A DNA stretch of 34,526 bases from Acidobacteriota bacterium (GCA_018268995.1 JAFDVL010000017.1:1-34526); one strand, 5' to 3'; positions 26,601-33,811 are shown, numbered from the stretch's first letter. Translations and numbers: made by a program. Notes: a model not told the origin generated them from the letters alone.

Positions 26601-26898
26601 TCCCCGCCGCATCCAGCGCAAGGGAAAGCCCAACGCTAGGCACACGAATCCTGCGCCAGGTCACGCCGTCATATTCCAGCACCGCGTTTCCGACGCCGAA
26701 AAAGAGTACGCCGCGCCGATCCTGCACGATGCTCCAGACCTGCGGCGCGCCGCTGTATTCCTGCGGCGGGTAATGGCGCAGCAACGGCATGCCGACTTCG
26801 GCCTGGCGCTCAAGCGGCGGCGGCGTTTGGGCCTGCGCCGGGAGCAGCAGGAGGGCGAAGGCGATGGTGGTGATGGTGTGTTTGGTCATGGTTTTCAT
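23605..26898 (-). CDS. sensor histidine kinase with periplasmic beta-propeller and Y_Y_Y domain
   Basis: A 1097-aa kinase. A signal peptide (TTIAFALLLLPAQAQ) is followed by a large periplasmic sensor of Reg_prop-type propeller repeats (about 30-640; NIYTAYSDREGALWLGLG is one blade). A Y_Y_Y domain (about 670-755; NSLRFAFAAPTYG, TYRYFLEGADRDW) and one transmembrane helix (about 765-783) come next, then a coiled coil. The kinase core has H852 in the H-box (IAHEIKNPLNF), N-box LLSNACYAVNE near 988, D1029 (RDNGLGI) and the G-box GQGTGLGL. There is no receiver or DNA-binding domain, unlike the Bacteroidetes hybrids. Partners are probably the receiver gene downstream and the receiver-phosphatase upstream. 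The start is uncertain because of two close ATGs. Confidence 0.93.
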   Translation of the reverse strand: MKTMTKHTITTIAFALLLLPAQAQTPPPLERQAEVGMPLLRHYPPQEYSGAPQVWSIVQDRRGVLFFGVGNAVLEYDGVTWRRIRVPSVGLSLALDAAGKIWVGSQTSFGWLEPDAHGTLQYVSLVEKIPAEQRRFNAVWQVAPTSQGIFFCSNARLFRWDGQRMQVWATKTSFEALAEAHGRIYTSQTGIGLQEVVGDALRDLPGGSAWKDSRRLSLHPYDEQRLLISASGETLRLYDGAQALPFPTAVDEYLKKSDVSTSVSLPDGGFCLTTFKGSVVILERDGRLRRIIDQDAGLPGQNIYTAYSDREGALWLGLGAGIARVDIHSPISLFARVGIRDVVRHGSILYAASSTTGTALYHLETNPITSLSTLQPLSASASAAFALLPFQDPAGKAPPQLLADANLGVMKIEGRTATLALPREEGQAQIAFSLLQSRTTPKRVFAGRLGSVSSMRWENGQWVDEGRVPTNGPVWTLVEEADGTLWASDQTGGVLRVTVPATGMRAAQVERFTEKDGLGLGEHRVFLADGQVFVIPTPTKDILRWEPATRRFVTDNRFLLPVNDSEAVARLWLLPNGDIWSQNGGFGERRQGLFRRQPDGTYQLDEEPFRGLSRFALNRIFAEPDGNLWLASNDGLIRFDQRIKPAAPPPFTALVRRVSTSKGDVVFGGFTPDGAAPLRLPYANNSLRFAFAAPTYGDEAGTTYRYFLEGADRDWSGWDKQTEANYSSLGPGAYRLRVQARTSAGRVGEEGTYSFTILPPWYRSWWAYGVYALMLAGLLYAASRLLRRRIVVREQAKAALREAELRADAAAEKAKSLQAENEAYQRLKATQEQLLVQEKLASLGALTAGIAHEIKNPLNFVNNFADLSVELMDELREDIEKNKAVLPAKDYENIEALLDDLTGNAKKINEHGKRADGIVRSMLLHSRGQTGERQPTDINKMLEEYVNLTYHGMRAQDSSFNVTIERELASDAGTVEAIPQDLSRVFLNLLSNACYAVNERAKKNGAGFVPKLRVSSTNLGETVEIRIRDNGLGIPPDVREKVFNPFFTTKPTGQGTGLGLSISHDIVVQQHGGQLEVETEPGEFTEFIVRLPRKGKV

Positions 26899-26967
26899 AA
26901 ATTGCCGCTTGGTTTGGGCTTTGCTTCTTGGTTATGAATTGCCACTTTTATCAATTGCCACTTTTAT

Positions 26968-27152
26968 CAATTGCCACTAGCTTCAGCTAGTGGGGGGAAG
27001 GATTCAATTCCACAGGCTTTAGCCGAATAACAATGAAATGCCCTTCCGAACAGCTTCAGCTAAAGCTCATTGGAAGAAAACTTTTTCAGAAGTTTGGCTA
27101 AAGCCGCTGTCTTCTAGCCTCCTGTTCCACTAGCTGAAGCTAGTGGCAATTG
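26968..27152 (+). repeat. palindromic element copy B
   Basis: About 185 bp with outer arms CAATTGCCACTAGC/GCTAGTGGCAATTG, inner pair GGCTTTAGCC/GGCTAAAGCC, and a central hairpin between CTTCC and GGAAG. It lies just before the start of the kinase gene, in its upstream region. A 16-bp repeat (TTTTATCAATTGCCAC) occurs before it at 26935-26967. Confidence 0.9.
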
Positions 27153-27290
27153 ATGCAGCCAGGGCAATTGATGCAATCAGGGCAATTGATGCAGCCAGGG
27201 CAATTGATGCAGCCCAGACAATTGATGCAATCAGAGCAATTGATGTAGCCAGAACAATTGATGTAGCCAGGGCAATTGATGCAGCCAACC
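27147..27290 (+). repeat. eight tandem 18-bp units next to copy B
   Basis: The consensus is CAATTGATGCAGCCAGGG, eight copies in a row with a few substitutions. The first unit overlaps the outer arm of copy B. The reverse strand reads as a Cys-Ile-Asn repeat only because 18 is a multiple of 3. Confidence 0.9.
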
Positions 27291-27325
27291 AGCTTTAGCT
27301 GAAGTGCTATTGCCCCCTGCTTTAT

Positions 27326-27510
27326 CAATTGCCACTAGCTTCAGCTAGTGGGGAGAGTGAGTTCAACTCCACAGGCTTTAGCCAAATAACAATGAAGTCC
27401 CTTCCGAATAGCTTTAGCTGAAGCTCATTGGAAGAGTTTTTTTCAGAAGTTTGGCTAAAGCCTCTGTCTTCTGTGCTTCTTGTTCCACTAGCTGAAGCTA
27501 GTGGCAATTG
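27326..27510 (+). repeat. palindromic element copy C
   Basis: About 185 bp, closely similar to copy B and in the same orientation. The central part differs mainly by AGCTTTAGCTGAAGCT in place of AGCTTCAGCTAAAGCT, a compensated change that keeps the hairpin. Confidence 0.9.
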
Positions 27511-27563
27511 ATGCCCTGAAGCTAGTGGCAATTGATGCCCTGAAGCTAGTGGCAATTGATGAG
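27492..27563 (+). repeat. three tandem 24-bp units next to copy C
   Basis: The unit CTGAAGCTAGTGGCAATTGATGCC starts inside the right arm of copy C and repeats three times, so the array is made of the element's own end. Confidence 0.88.
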
Positions 27564-27619
27564 GCAGAGGCAATACACAAAGCCAGGCAACGCACAAAAG
27601 CAGGGCAATTCATAACCAG

Positions 27620-28063
27620 CTAATTTTCTCCATCCTTGAATTGCTGAAAGCCTGCGCGCTGCATAAATCCGGCAAACTCATCCTCAAAACTCTTGGTGCG
27701 ATGATGTTCTTCCTGATTCGCAATATACCTGCGGACGCTTGCCACATTGGCCTCGCTGACAGACACCGCAAAATACTCTTCCTGCCAACCGAATTTTGTC
27801 GGACACAAGCGCTGTTTATTGATCCAGAAGGACGACTCGCCTTTGAGCAATTGCATGATTTTTTCAATGGTTTGATCTGTCCCCAGCGAAATCAAGCAAT
27901 GCACGTGATCGGTATGGCCATTGATGAAATCCAGATAGATGCCTTTTTCCTGCGCGTTCTCCCGAATGTGTTGGAAAACCTGGGGCCGGATTTCATCAGT
28001 CAGATAGGGCGCACGGTTTTTCGTAGACCAGACAAAGTGAATCCAGACTTTGACAAAGGGCAT
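27620..28063 (-). CDS. IS200-like Y1 (RAYT-type) transposase, 147 aa
   Basis: A HUH-type single-strand DNA nuclease of the IS200/IS605 or REP-associated (RAYT) family. The HUH pair is H53-x-H55 (GHTDHVHCLISL), and the candidate nucleophile Tyr113 is in SVRRYIANQEEHH. The protein is full length (147 aa) with no frameshift. GAGGAG lies 5 bases upstream of the ATG. It lies between palindromic element copies C and D and is the only transposase in the window, so it is the likely mobiliser of these elements. No tnpB partner is present. RAYT rather than classical IS200 is an inference from the flanking palindromes. Confidence 0.88.
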   Translation of the reverse strand: MPFVKVWIHFVWSTKNRAPYLTDEIRPQVFQHIRENAQEKGIYLDFINGHTDHVHCLISLGTDQTIEKIMQLLKGESSFWINKQRLCPTKFGWQEEYFAVSVSEANVASVRRYIANQEEHHRTKSFEDEFAGFMQRAGFQQFKDGEN

Positions 28064-28093
28064 ACGCTCTCCTCAGTAGTTTTTCATTGGTGA

Positions 28094-28177
28094 CCTTCTG
28101 GCCATCAATTGCCACCTTCTGGCCATCAATTGCCACCTTCTGGCCATCAATTGCCACCTTCTGGCCATCAATTGCCA
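28094..28177 (+). repeat. four tandem 21-bp units before copy D
   Basis: CCTTCTGGCCATCAATTGCCA repeats exactly four times and runs into the left arm of copy D. The array starts 30 bases upstream of the transposase start, on its 5' side. Confidence 0.92.
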
Positions 28178-28350
28178 CTAGCTTCAGCTAGTGGATAGGT
28201 GCAAGCAAGTTATCGGCTTTAGCCAAAGAACAAAAGTAGCTTTCTTCCGAATAGCTTCAGCTAAAGCTCATTGGAAGGAGACTTTTTCAGAAGTTTGGCT
28301 GAAGCCCTTGTCTTTGCCTTCTGTTCCACTAGCTAAAGCTAGTGGCAATG
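28169..28350 (+). repeat. palindromic element copy D
   Basis: About 182 bp, same orientation as B and C, with outer hairpins CCACTAGCT(N2)AGCTAGTGG, inner GGCTTTAGCC/GGCTGAAGCC and a central hairpin. The right hairpin has an A for G change (CTAAAGC). It ends 22 bases after the stop of the receiver-phosphatase gene. Confidence 0.9.
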
Positions 28351-28371
28351 TAACTTCATCTCTTCCGCAAT

Positions 28372-29523
28372 TTACTGATACCGCACACCCAGCACCGTCA
28401 TATCATCCGAAGCTGGTGCGCTTTCCGCGAATGCAATCGCCTCCTGCGTCACCAGGCGCACCAATTCCTCGACGCTCAATGACGAAGCCCGCGCGCTGAG
28501 CATTTGCACCAACCGCTCTTCGCCGTACTCTTCCTGGCGGGGATTCATCGCTTCGGTGATGCCGTCGGTGAACAGCAGCAACGTATCGCCCGGCGCAAGC
28601 TGCACCGTCGCCGTGTCGTAATTCACCTTTCTGAGCATGCCCAACGGCAACCCGCTCGCCGCATCCAGCGTTTGCACTTCGTTACCTCGCACCAAATACG
28701 GCGGGTTGTGTCCGGCGCGGCTGTATTCCAGTTGCCCGGTCGTCAGATCGAGAATGCCGTAAAAACAGGTGACGAAATGCGATGTCGCGCGCCGCTCGCC
28801 ATACAGAAACTGGTGGGCTTCGGTCAGACAGGCTTGCGGCGACAAACCTTTACTGGCCGCGACGCGCAAGACCGTACGGCTGACGGCCATGAACAATGCC
28901 GCCGCGATGCCTTTGCCAGATACATCGCCGATGGTGAAGGCCAGCCGGTGATTATCGAGCATAAAACAATCAAACAAATCACCGCCCACCTGCGCCGCCG
29001 GAATCATCGTGCCGAACACCGACAGGCGCTCGTGTTGCGGAAAGCTGCGGGGAACAAGCGATTCCTGAATGGTGCGGGCGAGTTCGAGTTCGCGGCCCAA
29101 GCCCAGCAAACGGTCGCGGTCGTGCGCGGCTTGTTTGCGTTCGACGGCTTCGCGGATAGCTTTGTCGAGCGTGATTTCGAGGTCTTCAAAATCAATCGGC
29201 TTGGTGATGAAATCGAACGCCCCGCGATTGAGCGCCGTGCGGATGTTGGGCATATCGCCGTACGCCGACACAATCACCGAACGCAGCAGCGGATGGGCTT
29301 CACGCAAGCGCAGCAACAGCGTCAGGCCATCCATCACGGGCATATTGATGTCGGTCAGCACAACATCTACAAGGCCGTCGGCTTGTAGCTTGGCGAGCGC
29401 GTCTTCACCGTTGCTGGCGAAAAGGAAGCTCAGTTGTTCGGCGCGTATCCGTTTGCGGAAGCGTTGGGTAATGAGAACTTCGAGATCAGGTTCGTCATCA
29501 ACGACAAGCACTTTGTTGGGCAT
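28372..29523 (-). CDS. receiver-PP2C (SpoIIE-type) phosphatase response regulator, 383 aa
   Basis: The N-terminal receiver (1-125) has VVDDE, phospho-acceptor D58 (VVLTDINMPVMDG) and TKP. A linker helix follows (about 125-165). The C-terminal PP2C domain of SpoIIE/RsbU type has metal-binding motifs GGDLFD, GDVSGKG, FTDGITEAM and SDDMTVLG. Such proteins dephosphorylate anti-sigma-factor antagonists when phosphorylated, controlling general stress responses. The likely input is the propeller kinase encoded downstream on the same strand. No anti-sigma or antagonist gene is in the window. It is divergent from hisC, with about 180 bp between. Confidence 0.93.
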   Translation of the reverse strand: MPNKVLVVDDEPDLEVLITQRFRKRIRAEQLSFLFASNGEDALAKLQADGLVDVVLTDINMPVMDGLTLLLRLREAHPLLRSVIVSAYGDMPNIRTALNRGAFDFITKPIDFEDLEITLDKAIREAVERKQAAHDRDRLLGLGRELELARTIQESLVPRSFPQHERLSVFGTMIPAAQVGGDLFDCFMLDNHRLAFTIGDVSGKGIAAALFMAVSRTVLRVAASKGLSPQACLTEAHQFLYGERRATSHFVTCFYGILDLTTGQLEYSRAGHNPPYLVRGNEVQTLDAASGLPLGMLRKVNYDTATVQLAPGDTLLLFTDGITEAMNPRQEEYGEERLVQMLSARASSLSVEELVRLVTQEAIAFAESAPASDDMTVLGVRYQ

Positions 29524-29665
29524 GATGTTTCCAGGTTGCTACGCTTGGGTTGATTGGCGGAGACCCGACCAACCCAACGCGGTTGTCTGATAGTGCGTGA
29601 ATAACGAGCAACAATGTGAAGGGGGAACAATCATCTGTCAACCGTTCGCACACGGAGCAGATGTT

Positions 29666-29694
29666 TTGCCAGCCCGCCGATTCTTTACTATAGT
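29666..29694 (+). promoter_or_regulatory. putative sigma70 promoter for hisCBH
   Basis: TTGCCA (29666-29671) and TATAGT (29689-29694) are separated by 17 bases, close to the consensus. The start would be near 29701, only about 6 bases before the hisC ATG at 29708, which has no Shine-Dalgarno. The message would be almost leaderless. Confidence 0.5.
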
Positions 29695-29707
29695 GTCGAG
29701 CAAGATT

Positions 29708-30772
29708 ATGGCAGCGATAGATAAAATCAAACCACACGTTCGCGCGATCAAAGCCTACACGCTTGATCCGATTGACACGCCCATCAAAATTAACCAAAAC
29801 GAAAATCCGTTTGGCATGCCTGCGGTCATCAAGGAAGAAGTGTTGCGGCGCGCGGCGGCCTACGACTGGGCGCGTTATCCAGAATTCATTCCGACGCGGT
29901 TGCACGAAAAATTAGCCCATTACACGGGCTGGCGCGCCGACGGCGTGATGGCGGGCAACGGCTCCAACGAAATGATTCAAGCGGTCATCAATGCAACGGT
30001 CGAAACAGGCGTGCGAGTGTTGCTGCCGGAACCGACATTTTCGGTCTACGCACAAGTTGTCAAAGTAATGAACGGCGACATCATTTCGGTGCTGCTGAAT
30101 GATGATCTGAGCTTCAATATTCCGCGCCTGGCAACGGCGATCAAAGTGCAGAAAATTGACGTGGCGATTATTTGTTCACCGAATAATCCGACCGGTTGCA
30201 CGATTTCAAAACGTGATCTGGAAATGCTGCTCCGCAATAGCAACGGCCTCATCATCGTAGATCAGGCCTATCTCGAAATCGGCGGCGAAGACTTCGTGCC
30301 GTTGCTCAATGACTACAAAAACCTGGTTATCTTACGCACGTTTTCCAAAGCGATGGCGATGGGCGGGTTGCGGGTTGGCTATTGCCTGGCCGCGCCGGAA
30401 CTCATCACCGAATTTATGAAGTGCAAGATGCCGTACAGCCTGAATTACTTCTCGATGACGGCTGCCGAAGTCGCGCTGGATCATTTGGATTTGCTGCACC
30501 CGCTGGTCGAAAAAATGCAGCACGAGCGGGATCGGTTATTTCGTGCATTGCAAACGATCAACGGCTTGAAGCCTATGCCGTCTGCCGCGAATTTCTTCGT
30601 CGTCAAAACGGCGATTCCGCCGAGCGAATTGTTTGCCGCTCTGGTCGAGCGCGGTTTGTTGATTCGTGATGTCAGCAAAGCGCCGATGCTTAACGACTAT
30701 GTGCGCATTAGCGTGGGCACGCCGGAAGAAAATGATCGGTTGCTTGCCGCTTTGAGAGAAATATTTGTATGA
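29708..30772 (+). CDS. hisC: histidinol-phosphate aminotransferase
   Basis: A PLP-dependent class-I/II aminotransferase converting imidazole acetol-phosphate to histidinol-phosphate. The core motifs are INQNENPFG at the N-terminus, [25 protein letters not shown], the PLP lysine in [17 protein letters not shown], and [11 protein letters not shown] near the end. I chose ATG 29708 (354 aa, normal length); an open frame extends 37 codons upstream but overlaps the promoter-like boxes and adds nothing family-like. It overlaps hisB by 4 bases (ATGA), so translation is coupled. Confidence 0.95.
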   Translation: MAAIDKIKPHVRAIKAYTLDPIDTPIKINQNENPFGMPAVIKEEVLRRAAAYDWARYPEFIPTRLHEKLAHYTGWRADGVMAGNGSNEMIQAVINATVETGVRVLLPEPTFSVYAQVVKVMNGDIISVLLNDDLSFNIPRLATAIKVQKIDVAIICSPNNPTGCTISKRDLEMLLRNSNGLIIVDQAYLEIGGEDFVPLLNDYKNLVILRTFSKAMAMGGLRVGYCLAAPELITEFMKCKMPYSLNYFSMTAAEVALDHLDLLHPLVEKMQHERDRLFRALQTINGLKPMPSAANFFVVKTAIPPSELFAALVERGLLIRDVSKAPMLNDYVRISVGTPEENDRLLAALREIFV

Positions 30773-31356
30773 GTCGAACTGCTGAAATCACTCGCACCAC
30801 CAAAGAAACAGACATTCGCGTTGCGCTGAATCTGGACGGTTCCGGCCAGAGCACAATCAATACAGGCGTGCCATTTCTCGATCACATGCTCGACCTGTTC
30901 ACGCGTCACGGGCTGTTCGATTTGGAAGTCACCTGCCAAGGCGATCTGCAAATTGACGATCACCACACGGTCGAAGACATTGCCATCTGTTTGGGCCAGG
31001 CGTTCGTGCAAGCACTTGGTGATAAAAAAGGGATCGTGCGTTACGGCGCGGCTTATGTCCCGATGGATGAAACGTTGGCGCGCGCGGTGGTGGATTTATC
31101 GGGGCGGTATTTTTTAGTCTACAAAGTCGAAAACACCCGCTCGAATGTCGGCACGTTTTCAGTTGAACTCGCCGAACATTTCTGGCATTCATTCGCCGAA
31201 CATTGCAAATGCAATTTGCATATCGAAGTCCTCTATGGACGCAATCAACATCACATTATTGAAGCCGTCTTCAAAGCCACGACACGCGCCTTGTCACAAG
31301 CCGTGCGACAGGACGAACGGATTCAAGGCGTGATGTCTACGAAAGGGACGATATAA
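30769..31356 (+). CDS. hisB: imidazoleglycerol-phosphate dehydratase
   Basis: HisB removes water from imidazole glycerol phosphate. This is the monofunctional 195-aa form, without the histidinol-phosphatase domain found in enterobacteria. The manganese-binding histidine clusters are clear: [21 protein letters not shown], and [10 protein letters not shown] near the C-terminus. The ATG overlaps the hisC stop by 4 bases. A histidinol-phosphatase must be encoded elsewhere. Confidence 0.96.
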   Translation: MSRTAEITRTTKETDIRVALNLDGSGQSTINTGVPFLDHMLDLFTRHGLFDLEVTCQGDLQIDDHHTVEDIAICLGQAFVQALGDKKGIVRYGAAYVPMDETLARAVVDLSGRYFLVYKVENTRSNVGTFSVELAEHFWHSFAEHCKCNLHIEVLYGRNQHHIIEAVFKATTRALSQAVRQDERIQGVMSTKGTI

Positions 31357-31360
31357 TCTA

Positions 31361-31442
31361 AGCCACAGATTTACACTGATTCACACAGATTCTCTTACGT
31401 TATTGTCCTCCTAATCTGTGCTAATCTGCGCAATCTGTGGCT
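31361..31442. repeat. inverted repeat between hisB and hisH
   Basis: Arms 31361-31391 and 31413-31442 are built of CACAGATT-like and AATCTGTG-like units. AGCCACAGATT pairs with AATCTGTGGCT perfectly at the ends. The repeat fills the gap and runs to within 10 bases of the hisH start. It is a common type of palindromic intergenic repeat. Confidence 0.75.
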
Positions 31443-31451
31443 AATTCAATT

Positions 31452-32063
31452 ATGGCAATCGCAATCATTGATTACGGCATCGGCAACCTTCGCAGCGTCG
31501 AAAAAGCCTTCACCGCACAAGGCATTGACGCAATCGTCACACGCGATGAAAAAATTCTGCGCAACGCCGACAAGCTCGTCTTGCTTGGCGTTGGGGCGTT
31601 TGGCTATGCGATGCAGAGCCTGCGCGAGCTTGGCTTTGATGAACTCGTCATCGAAGCGGCGCACACGGGCAAGCCGATTATTGGCTTGTGCGTCGGATTG
31701 CAGATGATGTTTGAGGAAGGCCACGAATTCGGCGTGCATAAAGGCTTGGGCTTGCTCAAAGGCAAAGTCGTAAAGTTCCCGGAAGGCTTGCACGTGCCGC
31801 ACATTGGCTGGAATCAAGTCGCATTGCAAAGCGCGCATCGGCAGCATCCGGTTTTTCGAGACTTGGAAGACCAATCATTTTTCTACTTCGTCCACTCGTA
31901 CTATGTCGAGCCGGAAGATACTTCGTGCGTGTATGGAACCACCGACTACGGCATCACGTATGCTTCCATCTGTGGGCGCGACAACATCATCGGCGTGCAA
32001 TTTCACCCGGAAAAAAGTCAGGCGACGGGATTGAAGCTATTGAAAAATTTTGCGCAGAGATAA
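31452..32063 (+). CDS. hisH: imidazole glycerol phosphate synthase, glutamine amidotransferase subunit
   Basis: HisH releases ammonia from glutamine and passes it to HisF. The amidotransferase triad is visible: the nucleophile cysteine in GLCVGLQMMF and the His-Glu pair in QFHPEKSQ. IIDYGIGNLRSVEKA at the N-terminus is typical. I chose ATG 31452 (203 aa) over a GTG five codons upstream, which lies in the repeat. hisF and hisA, its usual partners, do not follow; the next gene is hslO. Confidence 0.95.
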   Translation: MAIAIIDYGIGNLRSVEKAFTAQGIDAIVTRDEKILRNADKLVLLGVGAFGYAMQSLRELGFDELVIEAAHTGKPIIGLCVGLQMMFEEGHEFGVHKGLGLLKGKVVKFPEGLHVPHIGWNQVALQSAHRQHPVFRDLEDQSFFYFVHSYYVEPEDTSCVYGTTDYGITYASICGRDNIIGVQFHPEKSQATGLKLLKNFAQR

Positions 32064-32128
32064 TGGTGACTGGTAGTTAGTGGCTGGCAAGCTTACACCA
32101 ACCACCGACCACCGGCCACTAACCACCT
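32064..32128. repeat. palindromic repeat between hisH and hslO
   Basis: The left side (32064-32090, GGTGACTGGTAGTTAGTGG) and right side (32096-32128, ACCACCGACCACCGGCCAC and following) are imperfect reverse complements. They share the CCGACCACC/GGTGGTCGG units of the repeat inside the first CHAT gene. Confidence 0.6.
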
Positions 32129-32132
32129 AAAT

Positions 32133-33041
32133 ATGACCGACCACTTAATTCAAGGAACTGCCGCGAATAATACGATTCGATTGATTGCCGCCGTCACTAC
32201 CGATTTGGTAGACGAGGCCTGTCGCCGTCATCAGACATCGCCGACGGCGTCTGCCGCGCTAGGCCGAATGCTGACAGGTGCATTGCTCCTCGGTCGAACC
32301 TTCAAGGATTTGGAACTCATCACCCTGCAATTGCGCGGCGATGGCAGCCTGGGCAGCGCGACAGCCGAAGCCTCGCCACACGGCACCGTACGCGGTTTTG
32401 TCAAAAATCCCGAAGCCGACCTGCCGCCAAATGAGTTGGGCAAATTCGATGTCAAAGGTCTAACCAAAGGCGAGGGCGAAGGAATGCTTCACGTCACGCG
32501 GGAAGCGGGCTTTGAAATTGGCTTGCGCAAAGAGCCGTATACGGGATCAGTCCCGCTCATCTCCGGTGAAATTGCCGAAGACATTGCCTATTACCTGAAC
32601 GTTTCTGAGCAAATCAATTCGGCTGTCGTACTGGGCATCTTTTACGAATTGGAACAGTCCAAGGTCTCTGCCGCAGGCGGATTACTGATTCAAGCCATGC
32701 CGGATGCTGATCCAAATATTCTGGTGATGATTGAAGACACGGTTTCGCGGATGCCGCATTTGACCGATCTCATTCGTCGCGGTGCCAACGCCGAAGACCT
32801 CTTGCAAGAAGCGTTAGGGATCATTCCCTTTGAGGTGATGGAAAAAATTCCGGTCGAATTTCGTTGTCGTTGTTCGTATGAACGCGCGGTCAGTTTGGTC
32901 GCGGCGCTTGGCGAAGATGAGGTGAAAGACATGCTCGAAAAAGACAACGGCGCGGAATTGACCTGTGGTTTTTGCAGCGAAGTCTATTCGCTGGACGAGG
33001 CCGCCTTACAACAAATTCTCGCCCCGCCGACAATCATGTAA
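32133..33041 (+). CDS. hslO: redox-regulated chaperone Hsp33
   Basis: Hsp33 is a cytoplasmic holdase switched on by oxidation of four zinc-binding cysteines. They are present at the C-terminus: C245-x-C247 and C278-x-x-C281, separated by 30 residues, matching the CxC-CxxC switch. The N-terminal substrate-binding domain has VTTDLVDEACRRH, LTGALLLG and QLRGDGSLG. The length of 302 aa is normal. It follows hisH after the palindromic repeat. Confidence 0.96.
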   Translation: MTDHLIQGTAANNTIRLIAAVTTDLVDEACRRHQTSPTASAALGRMLTGALLLGRTFKDLELITLQLRGDGSLGSATAEASPHGTVRGFVKNPEADLPPNELGKFDVKGLTKGEGEGMLHVTREAGFEIGLRKEPYTGSVPLISGEIAEDIAYYLNVSEQINSAVVLGIFYELEQSKVSAAGGLLIQAMPDADPNILVMIEDTVSRMPHLTDLIRRGANAEDLLQEALGIIPFEVMEKIPVEFRCRCSYERAVSLVAALGEDEVKDMLEKDNGAELTCGFCSEVYSLDEAALQQILAPPTIM

Positions 33042-33048
33042 TTTTCCA

Positions 33049-33690
33049 ATGAAGAACTCTTCCACGTTCCCCGAAGCATTGCGTGCGGCTGAAAAACACA
33101 TCTCTCGCCGCGATCCTGTTTTGCGTCATTACATCAAATTGCACGGTGAATGCCGCCTGCAAATGCATACGCGACACTTTCAGACACTGGTGAATTCCAT
33201 CGTCTCCCAACAACTCTCAACAAAAGCAGCCGACACAATTTTCCAGCGATTCGTTGGTTTGTATGCGCCTGCAAAATTTCCGAAGCCCGCAGAGATCGTG
33301 GCCACTTCGGATGAAGCACTACGGAGCGTTGGGCTTTCCGGGCAAAAACTTTCCTATATCAAAGACCTTGCAGCAAAAGTGGATGATGGCACAATTCACC
33401 TCAAACGCATCTCGCAAATGAGCGACGACGAAATCATTGCCGAACTCACGCAGGTCAAAGGCATCGGCGTCTGGACAGTGCAGATGTTTTTGATCTTTTC
33501 GCTTGGGCGATTGAATGTTTTACCCGTCGGTGATTTGGGGATTCGGATGGCAATTCAACGATTGTACAGTCTGGATGAACTTCCTAAAGCGGCCCAGATT
33601 GAAGCCATTGCCGAGCAAAACAAATGGCATCCATATTGTAGCGTCGCATCCTGGTATCTCTGGCGCAGTCTGGAAAATAAAGCGATGTAG
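33049..33690 (+). CDS. AlkA-like DNA-3-methyladenine glycosylase (HhH-GPD)
   Basis: A base-excision repair glycosylase that removes alkylated bases. The helix-hairpin-helix loop VKGIGVWTVQMF is at about residues 136-147, with the catalytic aspartate D162 in LPVGDLGIRMA. VSQQLSTKAA near residue 52 is also typical. At 213 aa it is the short form without the AlkA N-terminal domain. I chose ATG 33049 (7 bases after the hslO stop) because the longer frame overlaps hslO. A tandem hairpin region follows the stop. Confidence 0.93.
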   Translation: MKNSSTFPEALRAAEKHISRRDPVLRHYIKLHGECRLQMHTRHFQTLVNSIVSQQLSTKAADTIFQRFVGLYAPAKFPKPAEIVATSDEALRSVGLSGQKLSYIKDLAAKVDDGTIHLKRISQMSDDEIIAELTQVKGIGVWTVQMFLIFSLGRLNVLPVGDLGIRMAIQRLYSLDELPKAAQIEAIAEQNKWHPYCSVASWYLWRSLENKAM

Positions 33691-33703
33691 ATTTTGGAAT
33701 CCG

Positions 33704-33745
33704 CACGAGATTAATGCTTTACCTAAGCCAACAGATAATCTCGTG
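33704..33745. repeat. 10-bp perfect inverted repeat after the glycosylase gene
   Basis: CACGAGATTA (33704-33713) pairs with TAATCTCGTG (33736-33745) across a 22-base loop. It sits just before the T-run hairpin and has no T-run of its own. Confidence 0.55.
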
Positions 33746-33755
33746 GACTCTGCTA

Positions 33756-33811
33756 GAGGTCGTTGGAAACTTCCCTCCTACCTAACAAGCCTTCCAGCGA
33801 CCTCATTTTTT
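33756..33811 (+). terminator. likely intrinsic terminator of the hslO-glycosylase unit
   Basis: GAGGTCGTTGGAA (33756-33768) pairs with TTCCAGCGACCTC (33792-33804), one G-U pair, followed by ATTTTTT. The loop is long (23 bases). The T-run overlaps the stop codon of the convergent recombinase gene. Confidence 0.65.

Noticed and set aside
27140..27328. Minus-strand frame with a repeated Cys-Ile-Asn-Cys pattern
   Set aside because: It arises from the 18-bp tandem repeat being a multiple of three; no ribosome-binding site or homologue-like feature.
27147..28177. Possible CRISPR array
   Set aside because: Repeat units are 18-24 bp and directly head-to-tail with no unique spacers, and no cas gene is present.
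27996..28178. Minus-strand frame with repeated AIDGQKV units
   Set aside because: Translation of the 21-bp tandem repeat upstream of the transposase; a by-product of unit length.
28504..29388. Plus-strand frame of 294 codons opposite the receiver-phosphatase
   Set aside because: Antisense shadow of a gene with full receiver and PP2C motifs; composition typical of reverse-complement reading.
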